Source of the DNA: Fidelibacterota bacterium
Lineage (GTDB): Bacteria; Pseudomonadota; Alphaproteobacteria; Rhodospirillales; Rhodospirillaceae
Assembly: GCA_947476625.1 (NCBI GenBank)
Contig: CANJRA010000005.1
Location: 62,001 to 126,000, forward strand
Direction: 5' to 3'
DNA: 64,000 nucleotides
The position numbers and the translations under genes are program-made. A model generated the notes under the pieces. It had not been told where the DNA came from. It did not search any database and saw nothing but the letters and a program-made list of their open reading frames with translations. Below, piece by piece: positions 52,894 to 61,459 of this stretch; position 1 is the first letter of the stretch, and each line of letters starts with the position of its first letter.

Positions 52894-52898
52894 GCAGT

Positions 52899-54821
52899 CT
52901 ACAGCGCCGACATTACCAACGGCGCGGCCATACGTGCGCGCGTGGTGCGCATATCTTCTTCAAACAGGTCGGTGAGCTGGCTCATGACCGCGCCGCCTAA
53001 TTCGTCGGCGTCCATCAATGTCACGGCACGACGATAGTGCCGGGTCACGTCGTGTCCGATGCCGATGGCCAGCAGCTGGACGTCCGAATTGTTCTCGATA
53101 AACGCGATGACATCGCGCAAGTGCTGCTCGAGATAATTGCCGGGGTTGACCGACAGCGTTGAATCGTCGACCGGCGCGCCGTCGGAAATGACCATCAATA
53201 TGCGGCGTTGTTCGCCGCGTGCGGCCAGCCGGTTGTGCGCCCAGGCCAAGGCTTCGCCGTCGATATTCTCTTTCAGGATGCCTTCGCGCAACATCAGGCC
53301 CAAATTCTTGCGCGCGCGCCGCCAGGGCATGTCGGCGGCCTTGTAGATGATATGACGCAGATCGTTGAGACGCCCGGGGCTGGGTGCTTTGCCGCTTTCG
53401 GTCCAAAGCTTACGTGACTGCCCGCCTTTCCACTGGCTGGTGGTGAAGCCGAGAATTTCGACTTTCACACCGCAGCGTTCCAGCGTGCGTGCAAGAAGGT
53501 CCGCGGTCATGGCGGCGATGGTGATGGGTCGCCCGCGCATGGAACCGGAGTTGTCGATCAGCAGGCTGACGACGGTATCGCGGAACTGCGTTTCCTTCTC
53601 GCGCTTGAAAGACAGCGAGTGAGTCGGGTTGGTGACGATGCGGGCGAGACGGCCGGCGTCGAGCAAGCCTTCCTCGAGATCGAAATCCCAACTGCGCTGC
53701 TGCTGCGCCATCAGTTTGCGTTGCAGACGGTTAGCAAGCCGCGAAACCACGCCCTGCAAATGCGCGAGCTGCCGGTCGAGCTGCAGGCGCAGCCGCGCGA
53801 GCTCTTCGGCATCACAGAGATTGGCGGCGTCTTCCACCTGATCGTAACGCGTCGTGAAAACGCGGTAGCGCAGAATGTTGTCCTGCTGATTATGGCCGGG
53901 ACGCGCGCGCGCTTGTTTTGCGTCGGCGTCCTGATCGGTTTCCGACGCCATAACGGGCTGGCCTTCGCCTTCGCCCTCCAGCTCATCGGTGCCGTCGCTT
54001 TGTGCTTCTTGCGGTGCCGTTGGCGCGTCGCCGCTTTCCGCGCCTTGCTCGGGAAGATCATCATCGGTGTCGGTATCTTCGGACTGATCCTGCGACGAGG
54101 AATCGTCGTTGTCGTCGCCGGTATCCTCCTCGCGATCCATTTCCGCGGCGTTATCCGTTTCAAGCTCGAGCGTTTCGATGAGGCGGCGCAGGATGTCGGC
54201 GCTGGCTTTCTGATCGTTGATGCTTTCGGCCAGGTCGCTCAAACTTTTATCGAGCTTGGTTCCAAATTCGGTCTGGACGATATCGCGGATATGTTTGCCG
54301 GTATTGCCGAGCACAACGCCTTCGCAGCGGGCGTGCACCAACACCTTCAACGCTTCGCTCATGTCGATCTGCGCGAAGGTGCGGGCCATGTGATAGCCCT
54401 CGGCAGAAAGGCGCTGTTCCATGGCGTCGCCCAGATTCTGCCCTACCCCCGTGAAGCGCCGTGCACCAAGCACTTCGACCCGTGCCTGTTCCATGGCGTT
54501 GTAGGCATCGACAGCTTCTTTACCCAAGGGCATGCGCCGCGCGTGCACGCCGGCATCGTGATGGCGCAAGCGCATGGCGGCGGTATCGCCTGCGCCGCGC
54601 AGGCGCGCAACGCCGTCCTTGGTCAGTTTTTGAGGTGGAAGCGGCAGGCGCACTTCGCCCGCGACGCCACTGCCGGGCTTTTGATTAGCCACGGGCGTAA
54701 AGATCACAACGGTCTCGGGCTTCCCGGACAAGGCTTTCACGGTCGCCGCAGTGGCGGTCTTGAAAGTCTCGAGCCGCGAGGGCCCCTTATCGGACTGATT
54801 TGGATAAGGCGGTTTCATCAT
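52899..54821 (-). CDS. cobT: Cobaltochelatase subunit CobT
   Basis: Second subunit of the CobNST-type aerobic cobaltochelatase, 640 residues. The N-terminal half is followed by a long acidic stretch rich in Asp/Glu/Gln (about 225-300), then a C-terminal VWA domain with the MIDAS motif DNSGSMRG near residue 430. CobT works as a hexamer with AAA+ CobS to drive cobalt insertion by CobN. It follows cobS by eight bases. CobN and other cobalamin genes are not in the window, so the partner is open. Confidence 0.92.
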   Translation of the reverse strand: MMKPPYPNQSDKGPSRLETFKTATAATVKALSGKPETVVIFTPVANQKPGSGVAGEVRLPLPPQKLTKDGVARLRGAGDTAAMRLRHHDAGVHARRMPLGKEAVDAYNAMEQARVEVLGARRFTGVGQNLGDAMEQRLSAEGYHMARTFAQIDMSEALKVLVHARCEGVVLGNTGKHIRDIVQTEFGTKLDKSLSDLAESINDQKASADILRRLIETLELETDNAAEMDREEDTGDDNDDSSSQDQSEDTDTDDDLPEQGAESGDAPTAPQEAQSDGTDELEGEGEGQPVMASETDQDADAKQARARPGHNQQDNILRYRVFTTRYDQVEDAANLCDAEELARLRLQLDRQLAHLQGVVSRLANRLQRKLMAQQQRSWDFDLEEGLLDAGRLARIVTNPTHSLSFKREKETQFRDTVVSLLIDNSGSMRGRPITIAAMTADLLARTLERCGVKVEILGFTTSQWKGGQSRKLWTESGKAPSPGRLNDLRHIIYKAADMPWRRARKNLGLMLREGILKENIDGEALAWAHNRLAARGEQRRILMVISDGAPVDDSTLSVNPGNYLEQHLRDVIAFIENNSDVQLLAIGIGHDVTRHYRRAVTLMDADELGGAVMSQLTDLFEEDMRTTRARMAAPLVMSAL

Positions 54822-54829
54822 GCGGTCGC

Positions 54830-55834
54830 TTAGGCGACCGCCTCGATGGCGTCGCCGGAAATCTCTTCGCCGAAGCTGCGCTGATAGTACTCAGCGATCA
54901 CCGGACGTTCGGTCTCGTCGCATTTGTTGAGGAATGTGACGCGGAACGAATAGCCGACATCGTTGAAGATCTGATTGTTCTCGGCCCAGCTGATGACCGT
55001 GCGCGGCGACATGACGGTGGAGATGTCACCGGCCACAAAGCCGGCGCGCGTCAGGTCTGCGACGTTGACCATGGCCGAGATCATCTTGCGCCCGGCGGCG
55101 GTGTCATAGCCCTTCACCTTGGCCAGTACGATATTGGTTTCAGCATCGTGGGCGAGGTAATTGAGCATGGCGACGATGTTCCAGCGGTCCATCTGACCCT
55201 GGTTGATCTGTTGCGTGCCGTGATAGAGGCCGGTGGTGTCGCCGAGGCCCACTGTGTTGGCGGTGGCAAACAATCTGAAGGCCGGGTGCGGTTTGATGAC
55301 CTTGTTCTGGTCGAGCAATGTCAGGCGGCCTTCAACTTCGAGCACGCGCTGAATCACAAACATCACGTCGGGGCGGCCGGCGTCATATTCGTCGAACACC
55401 AAGGCCACGGGATGCTGAAGCGCCCAGGGCAGGAGGCCTTCGCGGAATTCGGTGATCTGTACGCCGTCTTTGATAACGATGGCGTCTTTGCCGATCAGAT
55501 CGATACGGCTGATGTGGCTGTCGAGATTGATGCGCAGACACGGCCAGTTGAGCCGCGCGGCGACCTGTTCGATGTGCGTCGATTTGCCTGTGCCGTGATA
55601 GCCCTGGATAAGAACGCGGCGGTTATGGGCAAAGCCCGCGAGAATCGCCAGCGTCGTGTCGGGATCGAAGCGGTAGGCTTCGTCGATGTCCGGGACGTGT
55701 TCGCTGCGCTGAGAGAACGCGGGAACTTTCATGTCGATGGCGATGCCGAATAGCTCGCGCACCGATACCTGACGGTCGGGGAGCGTCACGCCCATGTCTG
55801 TCCGCATAGTCTCGATTTTTTTACTCATCACCAC
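54830..55834 (-). CDS. cobS: Cobaltochelatase subunit CobS (AAA+ ATPase)
   Basis: A 334-residue AAA+ ATPase of the MoxR clade. P-loop [11 protein letters not shown] lies near residue 96, Walker [15 protein letters not shown] near residue 160, and sensor [20 protein letters not shown] follows. The N-terminal segment with [18 protein letters not shown] is typical of CobS. Translation appears coupled to cobT. A J-domain gene lies 119 bases upstream in the same orientation. Confidence 0.94.
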   Translation of the reverse strand: MVMSKKIETMRTDMGVTLPDRQVSVRELFGIAIDMKVPAFSQRSEHVPDIDEAYRFDPDTTLAILAGFAHNRRVLIQGYHGTGKSTHIEQVAARLNWPCLRINLDSHISRIDLIGKDAIVIKDGVQITEFREGLLPWALQHPVALVFDEYDAGRPDVMFVIQRVLEVEGRLTLLDQNKVIKPHPAFRLFATANTVGLGDTTGLYHGTQQINQGQMDRWNIVAMLNYLAHDAETNIVLAKVKGYDTAAGRKMISAMVNVADLTRAGFVAGDISTVMSPRTVISWAENNQIFNDVGYSFRVTFLNKCDETERPVIAEYYQRSFGEEISGDAIEAVA

Positions 55835-55953
55835 ACTCCAGAGCCGCGACGTCGAAGACCTTATGACATGCCGTAAACCGGCAGTCTATTGGCCCCGAAT
55901 CGTCATATTTTACAATGAGATTGCCCGAGTGCGCCTGAAGGATTCGTCATGAT

Positions 55954-56454
55954 TCAGGGTGTTAGCCCGGCGCGGAGGGTTTGATATGCCTCGTTGATGA
56001 TCTTCATGCGGGTTTCGGCTTCCACCGAACCACCGTTGGCGTCGGGGTGATGCAGCTTCACCAGGGCCTTATAGCGCTCACGCAAGATTTCCATGGTGAT
56101 CGGCGCGGTCAGGTCGAAAACTTTGAGGGCTTTGCGGCGCGGGTCGAACTCGGTTCCCGCAGCAAAGCCGAAAGGATCTTGGACATTGACGCGCCCAGCC
56201 CGGAGATTAGCGCCGAGCGCACCCAGCTTCCACGTCGGCCGGTCCCAGGTGGCAGCGCTGCGGATTTCCTCTTCCATTTCCACCGGCGAGAGACCGGCAT
56301 GGAAGTTCCAGTGGGCATTGTATTCGCGCACATGCTCAAGGCAGAGCATCTGGTAATCGGTCAGCGACCGATCTTTAGGCGCGCGGTATTCGCCCTTTTC
56401 GGCGCAACCGGCCCACGCACAGCACTGCGCCGCTGATTTGTGATTCATACCCAT
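55954..56454 (-). CDS. J-domain protein
   Basis: 166 residues. The N-terminus has cysteine pairs (CCAWAGC, LCLEH) that may bind metal, and the C-terminal 60 residues are a J domain with the HPD motif (LVKLHHPDANGG), which stimulates DnaK ATPase. This small J protein is typically found next to bolA and cobS in alphaproteobacteria. It may target DnaK to the CobS/CobT complex or another client; that is inference. Confidence 0.88.
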   Translation of the reverse strand: MGMNHKSAAQCCAWAGCAEKGEYRAPKDRSLTDYQMLCLEHVREYNAHWNFHAGLSPVEMEEEIRSAATWDRPTWKLGALGANLRAGRVNVQDPFGFAAGTEFDPRRKALKVFDLTAPITMEILRERYKALVKLHHPDANGGSVEAETRMKIINEAYQTLRAGLTP

Positions 56455-56547
56455 GGAAAGCTAAATATGTGATGCGCCCCGGCGGGCCGCAATCTTGTTT
56501 CTTGCGGCTAAGTATGCATGTCTGGGGGCACACAGAAGAGGCGCGCC

Positions 56548-56826
56548 ATGGGCATTTATACCGACCGGATTCGGACCAAACTCAGCGAAGCGTTACAACC
56601 GCTGGCGTTGGACATCGAGGACGACTCCTCGCGTCATCACGGCCATGCCGGCGCGCATCCCGACGGCGGGCCGGAAACGCATTTTAATGTCACGATCGAG
56701 TCGCAAGCCTTTACAGGTAAAACACGGCTGCAGCGTCAGCGCCTGGTTTACGGCCTCCTCGCCGACGAGCTGAAAGAGCGCGTGCATGCGCTTTCGCTCA
56801 AACTCTCTGCGCCGGGCGAAGGCTAA
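56548..56826 (+). CDS. bolA: BolA family protein
   Basis: 92 residues with the class II KH-like fold. HFNVTIESQAFTGKTRLQRQ is the BolA signature with the HFN and RLQRQR elements, and VYGLLADELKERVHALSL ends it. BolA proteins bind 2Fe-2S glutaredoxins and regulate iron use and morphology. ATG 56548 follows AGAGG. Divergent from the J-domain gene. Confidence 0.92.
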   Translation: MGIYTDRIRTKLSEALQPLALDIEDDSSRHHGHAGAHPDGGPETHFNVTIESQAFTGKTRLQRQRLVYGLLADELKERVHALSLKLSAPGEG

Positions 56827-56829
56827 GAT

Positions 56830-57420
56830 TTATTTGCCGGTGTAGTAATCCGGGTATTCACGTTTCACGACCGCGCCATCGCTCGACCAGCTATGGCAAC
56901 TGTTCAGCAGCATCGGCTTCACGCTGGCGCCGCTTTCGCGCAAAGCTTTGGTCTGAGTGCGGAATCTGATGGTCATGGTCTGAAGTACGGTCGTCGCGAT
57001 GGGGCCCAATAAGTCCACCAAATGCGTGCAGCCTTCGATGCCGCCCATCAGTGCACGCGATTTGGCGGTGAAACCGTGCACGATTTTCAGGCCGATCAAT
57101 TTTTTGAAATTGGGTGTAATCGACGGGCAGGCGCGGAACGGTGCGAAGTCGGTCACGGCCTCGATGTTACGAATGACGAAATCGTCGTCGACCGTCATGC
57201 GCAGGCCCATGCCGTGCAATTGCTCGCCCGCGGTTATGGTGCCGCGGTCGGCGTTCTCAAAGGAATAGGCTTTGACGTCGGTGATCCAGCCATCGACTTC
57301 CCAAAGGCCGTCGTCGCGCTGAAATCCTTCGCAGACGATTCTGCGGGTGTGAAGCGGTTTGCGGCCTACGTCCGGCGCTGGTAACGGCATGCGTGCCATC
57401 CATAAGCTGTGATGCGACAA
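56830..57420 (-). CDS. DUF2889 family protein
   Basis: 196 residues. PLHTRRIVCEGFQRDDGLWEVDGWITDVKAY and GEQLHGMGLRMTVDDDFVI mark DUF2889, a soluble family without known function, widespread in proteobacteria. A second ATG at 57399 would remove seven residues. Convergent with bolA, four bases apart. Confidence 0.82.
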   Translation of the reverse strand: MSHHSLWMARMPLPAPDVGRKPLHTRRIVCEGFQRDDGLWEVDGWITDVKAYSFENADRGTITAGEQLHGMGLRMTVDDDFVIRNIEAVTDFAPFRACPSITPNFKKLIGLKIVHGFTAKSRALMGGIEGCTHLVDLLGPIATTVLQTMTIRFRTQTKALRESGASVKPMLLNSCHSWSSDGAVVKREYPDYYTGK

Positions 57421-57497
57421 AACACTGCACCGGCGTTGAGACGCCGATGTCGTGTTTTAGCTTAGCCGCGTTTGGCGTGGCAGCGCCGTTTTTGCAT

Positions 57498-57517
57498 CCC
57501 GCCCCTGCAGGGGCGGG
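57498..57517. repeat. 20-bp GC palindrome after the CBS gene
   Basis: CCCGCCCCTGCAGGGGCGGG is a perfect palindrome 10 bases beyond the CBS gene stop. Neither strand has a T-run next to it, though GTTTTT lies just upstream on the plus strand. Confidence 0.55.
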
Positions 57518-57526
57518 GGAGGCCCT

Positions 57527-57976
57527 TCAGTTCATGCCGCCGTAGCTCTCGCCATAAATGAAAGCGTTGCGATCCTTGAGGTCTTGCTCAAGCTCGGTGT
57601 TGTAGATCGCATACAGGTCGCGCACCGAGACCATGCCGACAACGCGCGCACCTTCGACCACGGGCAAGTGGCGATAGTTGCTCTTGCGCATCATGGTAAT
57701 GGCGTCGACGGCGGTATCGGTGGGCGCGAGTGTGTCGGGGTTGGCGGTCATGATGTCGCCCACGGCTGCCGTGTCGGGATTGAGACCGGCCGCGATAACG
57801 CGGGCTGTCATATCGCGCTCGGTAACAATGCCTACCAATCGCTCGCCTTCCATCACGAGAAGCGCCGCGACTTTTTTGTCGCGCATAAGTCTGGCGGCAT
57901 CGCGGACAATGTCGCGCGGTGAGACCTTGAGCAGCGTCTGGCCGCTTATAACATCGGGTACAATTTTCCGAACCAT
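57527..57976 (-). CDS. CBS-domain pair protein
   Basis: 149 residues made of two CBS motifs: LLVMEGERLVGIVTERDMTAR and RHLPVVEGARVVGMVSVRDLY. Stand-alone CBS pairs bind adenine nucleotides or SAM and sense energy state. No catalytic domain. Separated from the CNNM gene by 162 bases in which I see no gene. Confidence 0.85.
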   Translation of the reverse strand: MVRKIVPDVISGQTLLKVSPRDIVRDAARLMRDKKVAALLVMEGERLVGIVTERDMTARVIAAGLNPDTAAVGDIMTANPDTLAPTDTAVDAITMMRKSNYRHLPVVEGARVVGMVSVRDLYAIYNTELEQDLKDRNAFIYGESYGGMN

Positions 57977-58138
57977 AGCGTACTCCCTTCAGGGGTCGTC
58001 ATTCACGGAGCGGATCCCGGCGGAAGACTGGTAACAGCCTAAAAATCCAACCTCGGGCGGAGACCTTTGGCGGACCCCTCAGCGCAGAGTGCGAGCCTGT
58101 GCCGGGAACAGGTCAAGCGAACGCACGCAAAGCCGCAG

Positions 58139-59422
58139 TTAAGCCGCAGCGGGCGCGGCGGCTTTCGGCGGATTCACACGGAGAAGCGTCAATTGATTGC
58201 GTGTGCGGCGCACAATTTGGAAGCGGAAGCCGTGAAACAAGAACTGTTGGCCGGATTCCGGGATGGTCCGTGCCTCGTGCAGAACAAAGCCCGCGAGTGT
58301 CGAAGCCTTCTCGTCGGGCAAGCTCCAATCGAGTTCGCGATTGAGGTCGCGCAGTGTAACGGCGCCGTCGATGAGGTAGGAGCCGTCGGCTTGTGGACGT
58401 ACGCCGGCGACAGCAACGTCATGTTCGTCGCGAATATCGCCGACGATTTCTTCCAGAATATCCTCGAGCGTGACGACGCCCTGCAATGTGCCGTATTCAT
58501 CGACGACCATGGCGAAGTGTTCGCGGCGCGCGCGAAAGGCATTCAATTGGTCGAGCAGCGTGGTGCTGTCGGGGATGAACCACGGCTTGGCAGCAAGTGC
58601 CAGAATATCGGCCTTTTGCACCTTGCCGCCGGACTCGTTGATGGCGCGCAGCAGCGCCTTGGCGTGGAGCACGCCGACGATATTATCTGGCTCCTCGCGC
58701 CATAGCGGTACGCGTGAATAAGGACTCGCGGCAACCTGCTCGAAAATATCCGCCGTCGGCAGATCGGCATCAATGGTCGCGACCTTTTTGCGATGGATCA
58801 TGATCTCGCCGACGCTGACGTCAGCCAAATCCAGAACGCTGCGCAACATCACGCGCTCGTGCCGCACCTCATCTTTAATGTGGTGCTCGGCCATTTGCAC
58901 TTCGATGGTGCCGCGAAGTTCAGCGAGGATGTGGCTGGAGGTCTGTACCTGCGCCGCGGGCACGCGAAACAGACGCAGTGCGCCTTTAACGAAGAAATCC
59001 ACCGCGGTATTAAACGGCGAGAAAATTTTCACCAGCGCGCTCATGATGCCGGCGCTAAACAACGATACGGTCGCCGGATGAAGCAAAGCATAGGTCTTAG
59101 GCAGAATTTCGCCGTAGATCACCACCAGGACCGTCATGATCGCCGTGGCGTAAACGATCCCTTCGTTGCCGAACAATTCGATCATCAAGCTGGTGGTAAG
59201 CGCAGAGGCGAGGATGTTGACGAGGTTGTTGCCGAGCAGCACCGTGGAGATCATGGTCTCGCGCCGTTTCAGCAACTTGGTCACGACGCCGGCGCGCCTA
59301 TCGCCATCGGCGGCCATCTGCTGCATCACTGGCTTTGATACAGTGGTCAGCGCGGTTTCAGTGGCGGAAAAGAATGCCGCGACTGTCAACAACAGAAGAA
59401 CAATAAGCGCGATGGCGGTCAT
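58139..59422 (-). CDS. CNNM/CorC-type transporter-associated protein
   Basis: 427 residues: DUF21/CNNM membrane domain with four helices (FFSATETALTTVSKP, TVLLGNNLVNILASAL), a CBS pair (VGEIMIHRKKVATI, GVVTLEDILEEIVGD) and a C-terminal CorC/HlyC domain. Relatives act in magnesium and divalent cation export or transport regulation. It follows aroB by nine bases in one operon aroK-aroB-this gene, a common proteobacterial arrangement. Confidence 0.9.
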   Translation of the reverse strand: MTAIALIVLLLLTVAAFFSATETALTTVSKPVMQQMAADGDRRAGVVTKLLKRRETMISTVLLGNNLVNILASALTTSLMIELFGNEGIVYATAIMTVLVVIYGEILPKTYALLHPATVSLFSAGIMSALVKIFSPFNTAVDFFVKGALRLFRVPAAQVQTSSHILAELRGTIEVQMAEHHIKDEVRHERVMLRSVLDLADVSVGEIMIHRKKVATIDADLPTADIFEQVAASPYSRVPLWREEPDNIVGVLHAKALLRAINESGGKVQKADILALAAKPWFIPDSTTLLDQLNAFRARREHFAMVVDEYGTLQGVVTLEDILEEIVGDIRDEHDVAVAGVRPQADGSYLIDGAVTLRDLNRELDWSLPDEKASTLAGFVLHEARTIPESGQQFLFHGFRFQIVRRTRNQLTLLRVNPPKAAAPAAA

Positions 59423-59431
59423 GGGGCGTCC

Positions 59432-60583
59432 TTAGGCACTCAGCGCCGCTGTCAGAGTTTCCTGAACTTTTGCGGCGGGTACTTCATTGGTGAGGAAGGC
59501 GCTGCCAATGCCGCGCGCAAGCACGAAGGTCAGCGCGCCATCCTTCATTTTTTTATCTTGGGTCATGTGTTCCATAAGGCGTGCAGCCGTAATGGTTCCG
59601 TGCGGCCCTTGTCGCGGCGGATCGACCGGCAGGCCTATGGCTTTTAAATGCGCGCGAATGCGGTCTACGTCGGTGGGCGGGCACAATCCAAGGCGGGCGG
59701 AGATGTCGAAGGCCATAACCATACCCATAGCAACGGCCTCGCCGTGCAGAAGTTCGCCGCCGTAGCCCATTTCGGCTTCAAACGCGTGGCCGAATGTATG
59801 GCCGAGATTGAGAAGTGCGCGTTCGCTGCTTTCCTTTTCATCGGCCGCGACAATGCGCGCCTTGGCTTCGCAGCTTGTAACGATGGCTTGGCGCAAGGTG
59901 TCGTGAGCTTGGTCGTCGCCACCAAGTGCGATATTGGCATTCTTCTCAAGCCACGACCAAAACGCGGCATCGCCTAAGAGACCATATTTAGCGACTTCGG
60001 CGTAACCTGCCAGCAACTCACGACGCGGCAAGGTGGCGAGAACATCGGTATCGGCGAGTACGAGGCGCGGTTGATGAAAGCTGCCAACGAGGTTCTTGCC
60101 GGCGATAGTGTTGATGCCGGTTTTTCCGCCGACGGAACTATCGACTTGCGAAAGCAGGGTCGTCGGAATTTGGATGAAGTCGACGCCGCGCAGCAGGATG
60201 GACGCAGCAAACCCCGCGAGATCGCCGATAACGCCGCCGCCGAGGGCCACGATCATTGTATGGCGCTCGCATTTTGCCGCGAGCATGGCGTCGAGCGCTT
60301 TTTCCAAATGCGCGAAACTCTTGGTAGCTTCGCCCGCAGGAACAATCACATGATCGGTGCGAATGCCGCTTGCCTTCAAATTCGCCGTCAGGGGTTCGAG
60401 ATAGAGTGCTGCAACCGTTGCGTCGGTAACGATGAAACCGCGGCGTTGTTTTAGAACCGGGGCGAACAGGTCGCCGGCGCGCGCCAGCAGGCCGCGCCCG
60501 ACATGAATGTCGTAAGCACGGCTACCTAGCGCGACTTTGACAATCTGGGCAGACGTGGTCATGGCGCGCGCCGCGATGTTCAT
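59432..60583 (-). CDS. aroB: 3-dehydroquinate synthase
   Basis: Second step of the shikimate pathway, NAD- and metal-dependent. Landmarks: [31 protein letters not shown], the metal ligands in [12 protein letters not shown], and [11 protein letters not shown]. The ATG at 60583 overlaps the aroK stop and has GGAG seven bases upstream; a second ATG at 60562 is possible. 383 residues with normal domains. Confidence 0.95.
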   Translation of the reverse strand: MNIAARAMTTSAQIVKVALGSRAYDIHVGRGLLARAGDLFAPVLKQRRGFIVTDATVAALYLEPLTANLKASGIRTDHVIVPAGEATKSFAHLEKALDAMLAAKCERHTMIVALGGGVIGDLAGFAASILLRGVDFIQIPTTLLSQVDSSVGGKTGINTIAGKNLVGSFHQPRLVLADTDVLATLPRRELLAGYAEVAKYGLLGDAAFWSWLEKNANIALGGDDQAHDTLRQAIVTSCEAKARIVAADEKESSERALLNLGHTFGHAFEAEMGYGGELLHGEAVAMGMVMAFDISARLGLCPPTDVDRIRAHLKAIGLPVDPPRQGPHGTITAARLMEHMTQDKKMKDGALTFVLARGIGSAFLTNEVPAAKVQETLTAALSA

Positions 60584-61158
60584 GAGCGTGCTCCGGCGTC
60601 GATATGAACCAACGCTTCGATCACACGCGTGCACGTGACGTTGGGATTGTCGGTGCCGGTATCGACGGTGATATCGGCTTCGGCATAGACCGGGTAACGC
60701 GTTTCCATCAATTTCGCCAAAGTTTCGCGTGGATCTTCTGTGTTCAAGAGAGGGCGGTGGCCACGGCCTTTTGTGCGCGCCGCCAGGGTATCCAGGTTGG
60801 CGCGCAACCAGACCGAGATTGCATGTTCCCGGATCAGATCGCGGGTTTCCGGGTCCATGAAGGCGCCGCCGCCGGCGGCTAAGATCGTGGGCGCGCCTAG
60901 TAACAGGCGCGACATGACACGGCGCTCACCATCACGGAACGCAGACACGCCATATTTCGTGAATATCTCGGCAATTGAGCAGCCGGCTGCGTGTTCGATT
61001 TCGGCGTCGGCGTCTACAAAAGGCATATTCAGCCGCTGCGCCAGACGCCGCCCAATGCAGCTTTTGCCCGCACCCATCAGGCCGACCAGGACAACCGTCT
61101 GTGTTAAGGCCGGTTGGGCCGTAGGCGTCTCGTTTAGGGTTTTCGCCGGATCGTTCAT
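60580..61158 (-). CDS. aroK: Shikimate kinase
   Basis: Phosphorylates shikimate at C3 with ATP. P-loop [19 protein letters not shown] (about residues 22-40), the shikimate-binding [16 protein letters not shown] and [13 protein letters not shown], and the LID with [10 protein letters not shown]. 192 residues. First gene of aroK-aroB-CNNM and overlapping aroB by four bases. Divergent from the mini-protein gene. Confidence 0.95.
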   Translation of the reverse strand: MNDPAKTLNETPTAQPALTQTVVLVGLMGAGKSCIGRRLAQRLNMPFVDADAEIEHAAGCSIAEIFTKYGVSAFRDGERRVMSRLLLGAPTILAAGGGAFMDPETRDLIREHAISVWLRANLDTLAARTKGRGHRPLLNTEDPRETLAKLMETRYPVYAEADITVDTGTDNPNVTCTRVIEALVHIDAGARS

Positions 61159-61262
61159 GGGCGGTTCTTAATCTTTTTTATCAGGCAGTCCAACGCTTTG
61201 GCCGTAATGGACTTTATCATAGGCCTTGCGTAGTGTCGCTGACGGATGCCGCGCTTGGCGGT

Positions 61263-61291
61263 TTGGCACAAAGCCGGACCTGCGCTATATA
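61263..61291 (+). promoter_or_regulatory. Sigma-70-type promoter ahead of the mini-protein gene
   Basis: TTGGCA and TATATA are exactly 17 bases apart. Transcription would begin near 61298, giving a leader of about 33 bases before the ATG at 61331. The same region has ATATAAAAGC twice (near 61287 and 61306), a short direct repeat. Confidence 0.6.
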
Positions 61292-61330
61292 AAAGCAACC
61301 GCACACATATAAAAGCACACCCTTAAAAGC

Positions 61331-61459
61331 ATGGCTAAATTCCTGATTTTGTTGGTTCTGATCGTCATCATCGGCGGCACCGCCTTTCTTGCTACCTGGG
61401 ACATGCCGCCGCCCTCGGCCGTGACTGAAAAAGTCATTCCGAATGATCGCTTTAAGTAG
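61331..61459 (+). CDS. 42-residue membrane mini-protein
   Basis: ATG to TAG encoding 42 residues: a single hydrophobic helix (residues 3-24, FLILLVLIVIIGG then TAFLATWD), a PPP turn and a short charged tail ending EKVIPNDRFK. The WDxPxPxxxVEKVIPxxRF pattern matches small proteins I recall at this aroK-xerD locus in other alphaproteobacteria, but no name or function is known to me. A good promoter lies 40 bases upstream, and the next gene overlaps or follows within 14 bases. Confidence 0.7.
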   Translation: MAKFLILLVLIVIIGGTAFLATWDMPPPSAVTEKVIPNDRFK

